From positions 137,480-199,317 of the forward strand of contig NZ_LN831203.1 in NCBI RefSeq assembly GCF_001368795.1: a DNA stretch of 61,838 nucleotides, read 5' to 3'. Each line of letters starts with the position of its first letter. Within the stretch, counting starts at the first letter, position 1. The notes beneath the pieces are model-generated. The model did not search any database. It was not told the DNA's origin and saw only the letters and a program-made list of their open reading frames with translations. Origin of the DNA: Paenibacillus ihuae (GTDB lineage: Bacteria; Bacillota; Bacilli; Paenibacillales; Paenibacillaceae). This document shows, in pieces, positions 43,545 through 51,870 of the stretch. Position numbers and translations under genes: made by a program.

Positions 43545-44560
43545 ATAGTCACCTTCACGTTGTTACAATAATTAGGGTCGCCCTCATTTACATAAATCTC
43601 TCTAATAATCTGGTCGATTTCCGGCTCTACAATTGTCAAATCCGTCACTTCGTTGTATCTGGACAGCTCGACAAGCAGCGCCGCCGCACTAATCTCATCC
43701 TTATGAAAGCGAAAGGACACCCGCATGCCTTCCAACCGGGTTACTTCCACCCCGGGAATGCCGGGAATATGGCTAATGGAATGAAATTCAACGATCAGCT
43801 TTCGGTACTTTCCGTAGTTTTTTCTAATCTGATCCATTCCTCCGTCATATACAAGCTGACCTTTGTCGATGATAATCATTCGGTTGCATGTTTTTTCGAT
43901 ATCCTTCATGTCATGAGTGGTCAGCATAACCGTGACCTTTTTTTCTCTGTTGATATTTACCAGAAGATCCCTGATCTTTTCTTTCGCGATAACGTCCAAA
44001 CCGATGGTTGGTTCATCAAGAAAAAGAATGCTCGGGTTGTGAAGCAAGGCCGCCAGCAGGTCTCCTCTCATGCGCTGCCCCAGGCTTAGCTGCCTTACGG
44101 GTGTATTCATGAATGAGCCCGTATCCAGCAAATCACTCAGAAACCTCAGGTTCTTACGAAAGTCCGATTCCGGTATTTTATATATGTATTTGGATAGCTC
44201 CAAGGATTCCGACAAAGGGAGATCCCACCATAACTGAGTTCGTTGCCCGAATACCACGCCGATATCTGCTGCATTTTCCATCCGATTTTTATAGGGGATT
44301 TTACCGTTCACATAAAGTTCTCCCGAGCTGGGAACGAGAATTCCGGTCAGCATCTTGATCGTTGTCGATTTACCGGCCCCATTGGGACCGATAAACCCGA
44401 CCATCTCTCCGGAGTCAATGGAGAATGAAAGGTCTTTAACCGCCTCCTTCAACTCATAGCTTCCAGAAAAAAAACTCCGGACGGCCCCTTTAAACCCACT
44501 TTTCTCTTTACGCTTCAGCTTATAATGCTTTCGCAGCCCGTGGATCTGAATCAAGCTCAT
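43541..44560 (-). CDS. ABC transporter ATP-binding protein (export type)
   Basis: 339 residues. Walker A GPNGAGKST, Q loop GQRTQLWWDLPL, signature LSLGQRMRGDLLAALLHNP, Walker B SILFLDEPTIGLD and switch TTHDMKD. A ~90-residue C-terminal extension follows the core, as in DrrA-like and COG4586-type drug exporters. Its start overlaps the carrier protein stop. With the two ABC-2 permeases it probably pumps out the product of this operon. Confidence 0.92.
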   Translation of the reverse strand: MSLIQIHGLRKHYKLKRKEKSGFKGAVRSFFSGSYELKEAVKDLSFSIDSGEMVGFIGPNGAGKSTTIKMLTGILVPSSGELYVNGKIPYKNRMENAADIGVVFGQRTQLWWDLPLSESLELSKYIYKIPESDFRKNLRFLSDLLDTGSFMNTPVRQLSLGQRMRGDLLAALLHNPSILFLDEPTIGLDVIAKEKIRDLLVNINREKKVTVMLTTHDMKDIEKTCNRMIIIDKGQLVYDGGMDQIRKNYGKYRKLIVEFHSISHIPGIPGVEVTRLEGMRVSFRFHKDEISAAALLVELSRYNEVTDLTIVEPEIDQIIREIYVNEGDPNYCNNVKVTI

Positions 44561-44814
44561 TTCCCCACCGCCTGGTAAGCTTTTTCAACCAACCGCACAA
44601 TATCCGACAGTTTTTGACTGCTTCGAATTTCGATTAATACGCTTTCCAGTGAAATATCCAAGCTTTCTTCGATTTCTATCATCAGGTTGACAAGCCCCAA
44701 CGAATCCAGGCCGGATTCGGCGCCAAGGGCAGCTTCTAAAGAAGGCTCTAATTTTACAGGATAGTCCTCCAGTACCTTCTTGTAGCTTTCTATTACAGTT
44801 TCAGCAAAATTCAC
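44557..44814 (-). CDS. Acyl/aminoacyl carrier protein
   Basis: 85 residues from a GTG at 44814, with AAGGAGG 8 bases upstream inside the preceding gene. The pattern SGLDSLGLVNLMIEIEESLDI gives the DSL motif whose serine receives phosphopantetheine, at the start of helix 2 of an acidic four-helix bundle. The gene overlaps the seryl-synthetase-like ligase by 14 bases, an arrangement that points to a partner role: the ligase would load an amino acid on this carrier, and the BtrH-like protein would pass it on. Confidence 0.9.
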   Translation of the reverse strand: MNFAETVIESYKKVLEDYPVKLEPSLEAALGAESGLDSLGLVNLMIEIEESLDISLESVLIEIRSSQKLSDIVRLVEKAYQAVGK

Positions 44815-45964
44815 CGTTTAGTCCTCCTTGTTCAAGCAATTGTTTGGCCGGCTCCGGCCAACTCCGGGGCTTCGGTCCCCATTGGCTTAAGGCAGCCAAA
44901 ACCCATCGCTCCAGTCCGAAGCCGACACAGCCGGTCACGCTAAGTTCCTCATTATTAACCTTGATATCAAATGGGCCCGTAAATGCTTTGCCGTGAATAT
45001 TAAAGGATGCCACCGCTAAATACTGGTTGGGCTTACACTCAAGCTGAAGCTCGTATTTACTTCTTTCCTCATGCTGAATTTTTTTGAATTTCTGCATCGC
45101 CGGAACAACGAAGGGATCATGCGCGGCGCATAGCCGGAATGATAAGCCGACTTCAGAAAGAAAGGCCACGACTTGCTCAATAACCGCGCTTCGGCATCGT
45201 TCAACAAATTCGGAATTCCCCACAAAGACAAGCTCCCTCACCTCATAATCACGCAGCCTGCCAAAATCATCCCAGTTCAACCGCCCTTCGTTGCGGAACA
45301 CGTTTTGTCTTGTCGTAATTACGGTAGGTGCACTTAACCGGGAGCCTTCAAGATCCATGTAGCAGTGAAAGCAGGCAGCAGGAGACAGAACATAACGGGG
45401 TGCCTCAAGGTCGTTCAGCGTTTGGTTTCTGTCGGCGGATTTATACAGATTGAGAAGCACGTCTATATCCTCTTGGGGATGGCAAACGAAGCTGGAGTAT
45501 TGAGGAGACGTTCGCAGGTACGCTGTCTTTTTGATGGCCTCCAACGGAAGCAGCGTGGGATATCGCATTTCCACTGCCCCAAGCTTCAGGGCAAACCGCC
45601 TGAATACGGCATCAAAACCGTTTAGCAATTGAAGGGCTTCACCCTTTAAGGAAATCAATCCGTTGCCATATTGCTGGATGCTGTCAAAGCCGTTGGGGTT
45701 GTAAAAAACCATACTCGCCGGGGAGCTTTTTTCCGCCACAATCTCATCCAGCAAGCCGCTCCGGTTTCGTTCAAATTGCTTGAGAATTTTCTCGATTTTG
45801 CGGGTCAATTCCTCCGAATCGACCCGCTCCGCCGTCTCGATTTGGAGCAGACCGTTTTGAAATTGAATCTGAAGGATTTCGCTTGCTGCAAAACACAAAG
45901 CTTTAATTAAATCCCCCGCATAATTATGCGTCTCCGGCAGCAAAGGAATGTGGAGTGTCGTCAT
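44801..45964 (-). CDS. Class II aminoacyl-tRNA-synthetase-like amino acid:[carrier protein] ligase
   Basis: 387 residues. Class II motif 2 is present in TTRQNVFRNEGRLNWDDFGRLRDYEV and motif 3 in VTGCVGFGLERWVLAAL. A cysteine in LSPAACFHCYMDLEG, the glutamate of FRNEG and the cysteine of TGCVGFG correspond to the zinc-binding Cys/Glu/Cys of atypical (archaeal-type) SerRS and of amino acid:[carrier protein] ligases. The N-terminal ~100 residues are not a recognisable tRNA-binding domain. With a carrier protein gene overlapping its 3' end, the best reading is a carrier-protein-charging enzyme that activates glycine, alanine or a similar amino acid. A SerRS paralogue is the alternative. Confidence 0.75.
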   Translation of the reverse strand: MTTLHIPLLPETHNYAGDLIKALCFAASEILQIQFQNGLLQIETAERVDSEELTRKIEKILKQFERNRSGLLDEIVAEKSSPASMVFYNPNGFDSIQQYGNGLISLKGEALQLLNGFDAVFRRFALKLGAVEMRYPTLLPLEAIKKTAYLRTSPQYSSFVCHPQEDIDVLLNLYKSADRNQTLNDLEAPRYVLSPAACFHCYMDLEGSRLSAPTVITTRQNVFRNEGRLNWDDFGRLRDYEVRELVFVGNSEFVERCRSAVIEQVVAFLSEVGLSFRLCAAHDPFVVPAMQKFKKIQHEERSKYELQLECKPNQYLAVASFNIHGKAFTGPFDIKVNNEELSVTGCVGFGLERWVLAALSQWGPKPRSWPEPAKQLLEQGGLNGEFC

Positions 45965-47043
45965 TTCAACTCTTCCTGCATTTTAAATTTCAAATTGAAA
46001 GCCATCGAATGGAAAGAGTTTTCCCTTTTAACCACTTGATTCTTGCCGGAAACCATTATTTCATCGATATAATCGGCTTCGAAAGGCTTCAACTGCTCCA
46101 GAACGCCGGACGGAACAAGATTCCTGTAAAATTCATTCACATGGTAAAGCGTATAATACGCAGCTTTCCGAAGGTGCAGCCGTTCAATCACCGTCATCCA
46201 TCCGTTCCATTTATCCGTATCCGTATTAGAGCGGATCGTATTCACAATATCGATCAGCTTATATAGAACAACATCTCTGCGTCCGCTGCTCCATAAGGAG
46301 TTGGAACCTTCCCTGAAAAAATGAACACACAAATGGACCAGATTCGTCTCCCAGGGCAGCCCCAAAAATCCCCTGTCCCCGTATTGGTAATGCACGGTTC
46401 CATAATCAAGAACCAGCTTAGTTACATCGTTATACTTGGAATCAAAATGAAAATTGATATCAATCTCATGAAAATCAACAAAATCGGAATCTATCTTTTT
46501 TACATAAGGCACCAGATCGTGATAGTTTAAGCGTTGAATCAGTTTGTCTTTCCGGCTGGCTTCTATTAATTCATTATTGGGCAGCAATGACTGCTTGTAC
46601 CCGAAGTTCCGTAAAATCGTGTCAAGTCTGTCCAAATCTTCTTCATACACCAGCAGATCGCTGTCATTAGAGCGCCTGTCGCCCATTTGGTAAAGGGTCG
46701 CATTAAAGACCAGGCCTTTCAGGGCCGCATAACGGATATGCTGCTGTTCCAGCTCCTGTAGAACCGGAAGGATGATATCGTTAATTTCCTGGGTTTGTCT
46801 TCTTTGAGCTTTTACAATAAGCTCCAGCGTTTTCTTGAACTCCGGGAAAAGCTTCCTGGCTTGGTCCTGCCGTAAACCGCTGCAGAAGTAACCGCTCAAA
46901 CGGTGATGGGCCAGTTGTCCTGCAACAAAACCCCAATCGATTTCTTCTTCAAGCAATTGATACAGTGCTTCTTCTTCCCGATCGGTCCTATTCCTTAGAA
47001 CGGCTGTCAGAATCAAATCAATTTCCCGCTTCATGTCATTCAT
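45961..47043 (-). CDS. Nucleotidyltransferase-fold protein (NTP_transf_5-like)
   Basis: 360 residues. The region IRYAALKGLVFNATLYQMGDRRSNDSDLLVYEEDLDRL matches the uncharacterised nucleotidyltransferase family (PF14907 type), where D-x-D binds metal, followed by DFHEIDINFHFD. Downstream, NLVHLCVHFFREG and LVDIV-like helices follow the family pattern. Members recur in peptide and aminoglycoside-like gene clusters, often beside an HprK-like kinase as here, but their reaction is not settled. The 3' end overlaps the ligase start by 4 bases. Confidence 0.75.
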   Translation of the reverse strand: MNDMKREIDLILTAVLRNRTDREEEALYQLLEEEIDWGFVAGQLAHHRLSGYFCSGLRQDQARKLFPEFKKTLELIVKAQRRQTQEINDIILPVLQELEQQHIRYAALKGLVFNATLYQMGDRRSNDSDLLVYEEDLDRLDTILRNFGYKQSLLPNNELIEASRKDKLIQRLNYHDLVPYVKKIDSDFVDFHEIDINFHFDSKYNDVTKLVLDYGTVHYQYGDRGFLGLPWETNLVHLCVHFFREGSNSLWSSGRRDVVLYKLIDIVNTIRSNTDTDKWNGWMTVIERLHLRKAAYYTLYHVNEFYRNLVPSGVLEQLKPFEADYIDEIMVSGKNQVVKRENSFHSMAFNLKFKMQEELK

Positions 47044-47079
47044 CCGGACAAAGGCTCCTTTTATTGTGGATTTTCGAAC

Positions 47080-48120
47080 CTAATCCCATGACAGGGAATT
47101 TACATACTGAACCGTTTGATCGCCTTCGACAATTTCACCGATAGGGTAAGTCTCGCAGCCTTTGGACTCCAAATGCCGACGGATGCTGTCGGCTTCGTTC
47201 TTGGAAGATATCAGTGTGATGCCCACTCCCATATTGAAGGTGCGGAGCATGTCCTTGTCGTCTACGTTACCGTAACGCCGAAGGGTCTTGAAAATTTGCG
47301 GTACCCGGATATGCTCAAGATCGATTCGCGCAGCGGTCTGTACGGGCAAGATGCGATTTAGATTCCCCTCTATTCCACCTCCCGTTATATGGGCCAGACC
47401 GTGAATAAGTGATGTTCCGAGTAAATCTTCCAGCTCTTGGTAGTAGCACTTATGCGGGCGTAATACTACATCCATAAACGGTTCTCCGTCTATCGTCTCC
47501 GTCATCATCTCGGGACGTTCTTCCATCAGCTTGCGAACCAGCGAGTATCCGTTTGTATGAAGCCCATTGGAGGCCAAAGCAAGGACAACATCTCCGGCTT
47601 GTATCCGGGAGCCATCAATAATTTTACTTTTATCCACCACGCCCAGGATGCTGGCATTAAGCATATACCCCCCTTCCGGCAATACACGCGGCTGCTCGGA
47701 GGTTTCTCCGCCGATAAGCTGGCAACCCTGTTTCCGGCTGGCCTCTGCAATAGAGCGAACAATACGGAGCACAATTTCTTTCTCTATTTTTCCGCATAAA
47801 ATAATATCGAGAACTACCTCCGGCTTTGCGCCCATTACGATAATATCGTTGATCAGATGATTGATGAGGTCAAAGCATACTCCCTCGACCTTATCCTGTT
47901 CGAAAGCGAGCAACTGCTTGGAACCGGGTTCTTCCGCTTTAAGTACCAGCACCGGATTGTCGACTCCGGGAAACTTGGCTTCAAATAAAGATGCAAAAGC
48001 TCCGGGGCGGTTCAATATTCTGGTGTCGTTTGTTTCCATGCTGTCGGCCATTTCTCTCTTGGCTGCGTCTGCGGCATCAATATTAACGCCGGATGATTTG
48101 TAGGAAAATTCTTTTGTCAT
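47080..48120 (-). CDS. PurM-like AIR synthase paralogue
   Basis: 346 residues, the full length of phosphoribosylformylglycinamidine cyclo-ligase. Recognisable elements: YKSSGVNIDAADAAK (replacing the usual DAGVDID), FDLINHLINDIIVMGAKPEVVLDII, GGETSEQP, ALASNGLHTNGYSLVRKL, HITGGGIEGNLNRILP and FNMGVGITL. The ATP-grasp-free PurM fold is intact, but several active-site-near residues differ from housekeeping PurM. Because it lies in a dedicated operon and not among pur genes, I infer a role in ring closure or phosphorylation of a purine- or imidazole-like intermediate of the product. Confidence 0.85.
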   Translation of the reverse strand: MTKEFSYKSSGVNIDAADAAKREMADSMETNDTRILNRPGAFASLFEAKFPGVDNPVLVLKAEEPGSKQLLAFEQDKVEGVCFDLINHLINDIIVMGAKPEVVLDIILCGKIEKEIVLRIVRSIAEASRKQGCQLIGGETSEQPRVLPEGGYMLNASILGVVDKSKIIDGSRIQAGDVVLALASNGLHTNGYSLVRKLMEERPEMMTETIDGEPFMDVVLRPHKCYYQELEDLLGTSLIHGLAHITGGGIEGNLNRILPVQTAARIDLEHIRVPQIFKTLRRYGNVDDKDMLRTFNMGVGITLISSKNEADSIRRHLESKGCETYPIGEIVEGDQTVQYVNSLSWD

Positions 48121-48137
48121 GTGTTTATCTCCGCCCT

Positions 48138-48818
48138 TTATTCAAAAGTTGATTTTAAATAGATGCGCTCGATCTCACAGCGCTCGCTTTGAGTTAATAC
48201 ATGTATCACCTGATTAGCTACATCCTCGGCATAAAGCGAAATTGGACGGTCTCCCGGCTTCTTTCCATTAAAAAAGGTGTCCACACGTCCCGGCCCGATA
48301 GTTGTAACGGTAATCGGGGTTCCCTTCAATTCCTGCCTGACGGAATCTGCAAATCCTCGAAGACCGAATTTCGAAGCGCAATATAAACTTCCTTCGGCAA
48401 ACCCGATATGATCGGCGTCGGAGGTAATATGAATCAGCCTGCCGAAATTTTTCCGCTTCATATGCGGCAGAACGTATTTTGTAAGCAAAAAAGGTATAGT
48501 GAGATTTAAAGTCAAAACCCGGTTCCAATGATCCAGTTCAAGACTTTCAGCTAAAGCGAACTTGCCAATTCCTGCGTTATTGATTAAAATGTCGATTCCC
48601 CCGGAATCCAGTAATACACAAAGTATGGTTTCGATGGATCGGGGAATGTCCGTAAGATCGCAAGAATACAAATTCAGGCTCCCAGCCAAGTCGGGGGGGA
48701 CATCCTGGGGATTTTGCGTAATGGCATATATAGTGTACTCGCCCTGCTCTACCAGCTTCTTAGCGATAGCTTTTCCAATGCCCTTACTACAGCCCGTTAA
48801 TAGTACAGTTCTCTTTAT
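48138..48818 (-). CDS. Short-chain dehydrogenase in the biosynthetic operon (non-canonical start)
   Basis: The conserved SDR start KRTVLLTGCSKGIGKAIAKKL is in frame but has no ATG, GTG or TTG before it; the frame opens after a TGA and the only plausible initiator is ATA at 48818, with GGAG 10 bases upstream. The first canonical codon, TTG at 48689, would cut off the whole cofactor loop. The rest is classical: LINNAGIG, ITSDADHIGFAEGSLYCASK with Ser, Tyr and Lys, and IGPGRVDTFF. 226 residues in total. It overlaps the HisG-like gene by 32 bases in the +1 frame, so coupling, ATA initiation or frameshifting are all possible. Confidence 0.75.
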   Translation of the reverse strand: MKRTVLLTGCSKGIGKAIAKKLVEQGEYTIYAITQNPQDVPPDLAGSLNLYSCDLTDIPRSIETILCVLLDSGGIDILINNAGIGKFALAESLELDHWNRVLTLNLTIPFLLTKYVLPHMKRKNFGRLIHITSDADHIGFAEGSLYCASKFGLRGFADSVRQELKGTPITVTTIGPGRVDTFFNGKKPGDRPISLYAEDVANQVIHVLTQSERCEIERIYLKSTFE

Positions 48819-49413
48819 GACTCATCAGCTCCATTATCGTTGTTATCAGATGTTTAGTCTGATTGCACACGGCAGGCTTACTAACCAGCACAATTTTGGA
48901 TTGATAAATAACGCTTTCTTCCGTCAAATTGTGCAACAGCAATGTTTTTCCAGTTTCCACGCAGTCCACACAGCAATTGTAAAGACTTGGAACCAGCGCT
49001 TCACTAGACCCCGAAATGTTGTCGATGGTCACATTGTTATTATGGGTCGTATTGAAAAAATTACGGGTGATTCTTGGAAACTCCGTGATGCAGCGAATGC
49101 CTCTGTTCCCGTTTAATACAGGTCTGTCTTTGTCGCTGATTAAGCTGATCCGGGTGTCGCACCAATCCAACTCCTTATGGATGTATAGATCGGAATCATT
49201 CTCATAGAGCCATTCCGTTGAGGTAATTCCTACATCCAAATATCCTAAATCGATAAGTCCCGGAATATCTCTATGCTTCAACAAATAATAATGAACATCG
49301 TCTTGATCGGAAAAATGCAGCTTGTCTTTGTCAATGGGAACTCTCAGCAAGTCTTCAATTAATGCAATAGACTTGCGCTTTACGACGCCTTTAGGCAGTC
49401 CGACTCGAATCAA
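48787..49413 (-). CDS. HisG-like ATP phosphoribosyltransferase paralogue
   Basis: 208 residues from a TTG at 49413 with AGGAGG 8 bases upstream. It begins IRVGLPKGVVKRKSIALIEDLL, then GLIDLGYLDVGITSTEWLYEN, CITEFPRITRNFF, and the PRPP loop region with VDCVETGKTLLLHNL (compare VDIVETGNTLRANGL in HisG). This is the size of the short HisG form, which normally needs the HisZ subunit; no HisZ is present here. In histidine synthesis HisG joins ATP to PRPP. Here, away from his genes, I infer phosphoribosylation of a purine or other base in a specialised pathway. Confidence 0.8.
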   Translation of the reverse strand: MIRVGLPKGVVKRKSIALIEDLLRVPIDKDKLHFSDQDDVHYYLLKHRDIPGLIDLGYLDVGITSTEWLYENDSDLYIHKELDWCDTRISLISDKDRPVLNGNRGIRCITEFPRITRNFFNTTHNNNVTIDNISGSSEALVPSLYNCCVDCVETGKTLLLHNLTEESVIYQSKIVLVSKPAVCNQTKHLITTIMELMSHKENCTINGL

Positions 49414-50590
49414 CGCATCCCCCTCCTGCAATATCCTGATACACCGACAATATTTTTGCAAAGCAGTTTTCTTCCCTGTAAATCCCGCCTTGACCGTCAA
49501 TCCATCGGACCATACCGATCTTCAACCCAGATAATATGCCAGGCTTGAGCAGGCATTCCATTATCAGCCCTTCAAGCTCCTGCGGGTGGTCCCGTTCAAA
49601 CAAAAGCCCGTTACGCCCATGTTCAATGATTTTGAGAGATGCATCGTTCCGTGTTGCGATGACCGGGGTACCGGTAAACATCGCTTCCAGAAGAACCGAG
49701 CTGAAATTGCCCTTTTGCCTGGCATCAATGAGAAGGGTTGCCTTTCTGAGAAGTTGGCCAACGCTTGCCCTGTCCAGATATCCCGTGAAAAGTACCGATT
49801 CCCCTATATCAAGTCTTTCCACCGTTTCCTCCAGTAATTCTCGGTGTATTTGTTCCGGATGGTCGTCCTGACCCGCAATGACTAAACGGCAAGGTATCTT
49901 CCTTACGATTTCCGCGAAAGCGGCCAGTATGGACATAATCCCCTTTTCGGGGCTGAAGCAGGAGTTGATGGTGGCCAGAATGGGCAACTCTTCGTCTATA
50001 CCCAGCTTACCTTCCCCGAAAATCCGCTCATCCAGAGGCATCGGAATTTCCTGAATGTTCCGGTGCAGAAATTCCGAGGGATACATACCGCATATCTTAT
50101 TATTGAGGGTTTCGTCAGTAACCAGGATCCGACTGGCGTTTGAAAAGCTTCCGTCAATCAACCACTTGATTCTCCGGTCATGCTCGTATCCGAGGTTAAC
50201 ATCCCTGCCGAAGCTGGACACGATATATGGCACCTCCGTCAATCCATAAGCCACATATGCGCCAAAGCTGTTGAAGGAACCATAATGGGCATGAATCAAG
50301 TCCAGTCCCACTTCCTCATGAAGCTCTACTAAATAGCTAACGATGGCCGACAACGATCGGGCATAAGCGGCTGAGCTTACTTCACGATCGTCTATAATAG
50401 GATGTTCCAGCAAACAGGGGGCGATTTCTATGTATCTCATAAGCTCTTCGTTCACGTCATCCGGAGGTTTGCTCCCCAACAAATATGCTTCATGACCCTG
50501 AGAATGCAGAAAGGCAAATAAATTCTTTGCATAAATAATACTGCCAGAGTTATATGACAGATCGGCCGAAGGCACGATAGCTATCTTCAT
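49391..50590 (-). CDS. Glycosyltransferase family 4
   Basis: 399 residues, GT-B fold. N-terminal MKIAIVPSADLSYNSGSIIYAKNLFAFLHSQGHEAYLLG and DLIHAHYGSFNSFGAYVA are the acceptor half. ELPILATINSCFSPEKGIMSILAAF, FTGYLDRASVGQLLRKATLLIDAR and NFSSVLLEAMFTGTPVIATRND (the E-x7-E region) are the nucleotide-sugar half. It transfers a sugar from a nucleotide donor with retention. The start overlaps the previous stop by 4 bases, so it belongs to this operon and probably glycosylates its product. Confidence 0.9.
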   Translation of the reverse strand: MKIAIVPSADLSYNSGSIIYAKNLFAFLHSQGHEAYLLGSKPPDDVNEELMRYIEIAPCLLEHPIIDDREVSSAAYARSLSAIVSYLVELHEEVGLDLIHAHYGSFNSFGAYVAYGLTEVPYIVSSFGRDVNLGYEHDRRIKWLIDGSFSNASRILVTDETLNNKICGMYPSEFLHRNIQEIPMPLDERIFGEGKLGIDEELPILATINSCFSPEKGIMSILAAFAEIVRKIPCRLVIAGQDDHPEQIHRELLEETVERLDIGESVLFTGYLDRASVGQLLRKATLLIDARQKGNFSSVLLEAMFTGTPVIATRNDASLKIIEHGRNGLLFERDHPQELEGLIMECLLKPGILSGLKIGMVRWIDGQGGIYREENCFAKILSVYQDIAGGGCVDSSRTA

Positions 50591-51501
50591 AATCCCATCC
50601 CTTCATGAAAATGATCACGTACTTTCATCGCGCACACCGGATCGAAAATATCCGCACTTAGATAACGCAACTTGAAGTTTCGGAGCAAATGCTTGATTAA
50701 AACAGTTTCTGCGGCTAACAGGCTCATACGTTCCGAAAATCCGGCATCCCGGTGGTAATCGACTAGGTCCTCCTTCAAATCATAATTTCCCGCTGCCGCT
50801 GCAAAATAAGTCATAAAAGACAAAGCCGTTCTGTTATCCAGCGGGGAGCAAGCGAATTGCCCTTCTCGGTTGCAATCGATAACATAAATCGCATGAATTG
50901 TTCCATTAGCCGGTTCCCGATGCTCAGGCAAAATATAGCTCTCACGTCCAGCGGAATCTCTTATCCGTCTCCAGCTAGGAATGGCCCATGCTTCATGATC
51001 TTTTACCATGACATGCGTATTTCCGGCAAAATAATAACCTGTTTGCTCCAAATACGAGGCAAGTGTTGTTTTACCGCTTTTCCCCCTCCCCAGAAGCAGG
51101 ATGGCCTTCCCCTTTTTCAACAGCATGGAGGCTTTCAGGTGCAATGCGCCATGCCTCAAGGCCATACAGGTAAAGATCTGCTTCAGTGCGTAAGACCATA
51201 CGATTTTCTCATAAGCCTGCTGCGACTCGCTTCCAAGTGTAATGCTCAACGAATCGCGATCTAGCCGCATTCTTCCCGAAACACCGTGATGGTGCCCGAG
51301 ATATATTCCTCTTTCAAGCATTTCTTGGCGGTAAAACTCCGTTTCCGGCGGCAGTTCCCTGTGCAGATAAAGTTGATATCGGCTCTCGGCAAACGTTCTG
51401 GTGTATGAGGCTTGTCCAAGCACACGCTCAGCCAGATAGGCGGGATTAGGGGAATGAACAACCAGCTTTCCGAATGGCATGCCGATTTCCCTACTATGCA
51501 T
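50587..51501 (-). CDS. HprK-like P-loop kinase
   Basis: 304 residues. Walker A is LLLGRGKSGKTTLASYLEQTGYYFAGNTHVMV, the arrangement of HPr kinase-related proteins found in natural-product clusters (for example tailoring kinases of lasso peptides). ALRHGALHLKASMLLKKGKAILLLG precedes it in the usual way. The C-terminal half is not conserved with true HprK, so the substrate is not HPr. ATG 51501 overlaps the MazG-like stop; ATG 51480 is an alternative start. I infer phosphorylation of an intermediate or of the product. Confidence 0.75.
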   Translation of the reverse strand: MHSREIGMPFGKLVVHSPNPAYLAERVLGQASYTRTFAESRYQLYLHRELPPETEFYRQEMLERGIYLGHHHGVSGRMRLDRDSLSITLGSESQQAYEKIVWSYALKQIFTCMALRHGALHLKASMLLKKGKAILLLGRGKSGKTTLASYLEQTGYYFAGNTHVMVKDHEAWAIPSWRRIRDSAGRESYILPEHREPANGTIHAIYVIDCNREGQFACSPLDNRTALSFMTYFAAAAGNYDLKEDLVDYHRDAGFSERMSLLAAETVLIKHLLRNFKLRYLSADIFDPVCAMKVRDHFHEGMGL

Positions 51502-51853
51502 TATTCAAATCCGCCTCTGAACCATCCGATTGAAGTCCCGGTTCTTGAGCGGCATATTTCAAGCAACCGTATTGCCGGAGTTGCCGGTTCACTTCCTTTG
51601 TAAACGTTCGCTCTAATGCTTCGGATATTTGAATATCCAATATGTTTCCAAGGCATAAAATCCAGGCCAGGAGATCTCCGAGTTCCCCCGTGATGTCCTC
51701 CTTCGATTTCCCCTTGCGAACCGCCGCTACCACCTCGCCCATTTCCTCCACCATCCATATGATGGATTTATTTAAATCGTAACGGCCGTATAGAGTTAAC
51801 GAGGTTCTCTGGATGATGTCCAGTTTTGCCGCAACTTGTGCAATGTTGTCCAT
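51494..51853 (-). CDS. MazG/HisE-like nucleotide pyrophosphohydrolase
   Basis: 119 residues from ATG 51853; the in-frame TTG upstream is itself part of the AGGAGG site. The all-alpha NTP pyrophosphatase motif is clear: IIWMVEEMGEVVAAVRKGKSKEDITGELGDLLAWILCLGN, with EExxE and ExxD binding magnesium. This superfamily includes HisE, which removes pyrophosphate from phosphoribosyl-ATP. With a HisG-like enzyme three genes away, a HisE-like step on a phosphoribosylated nucleotide is a natural inference; house-cleaning of dNTPs is the alternative. Confidence 0.85.
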   Translation of the reverse strand: MDNIAQVAAKLDIIQRTSLTLYGRYDLNKSIIWMVEEMGEVVAAVRKGKSKEDITGELGDLLAWILCLGNILDIQISEALERTFTKEVNRQLRQYGCLKYAAQEPGLQSDGSEADLNNA

Positions 51854-51870
51854 GTAGTGTCCGGTCCTCC

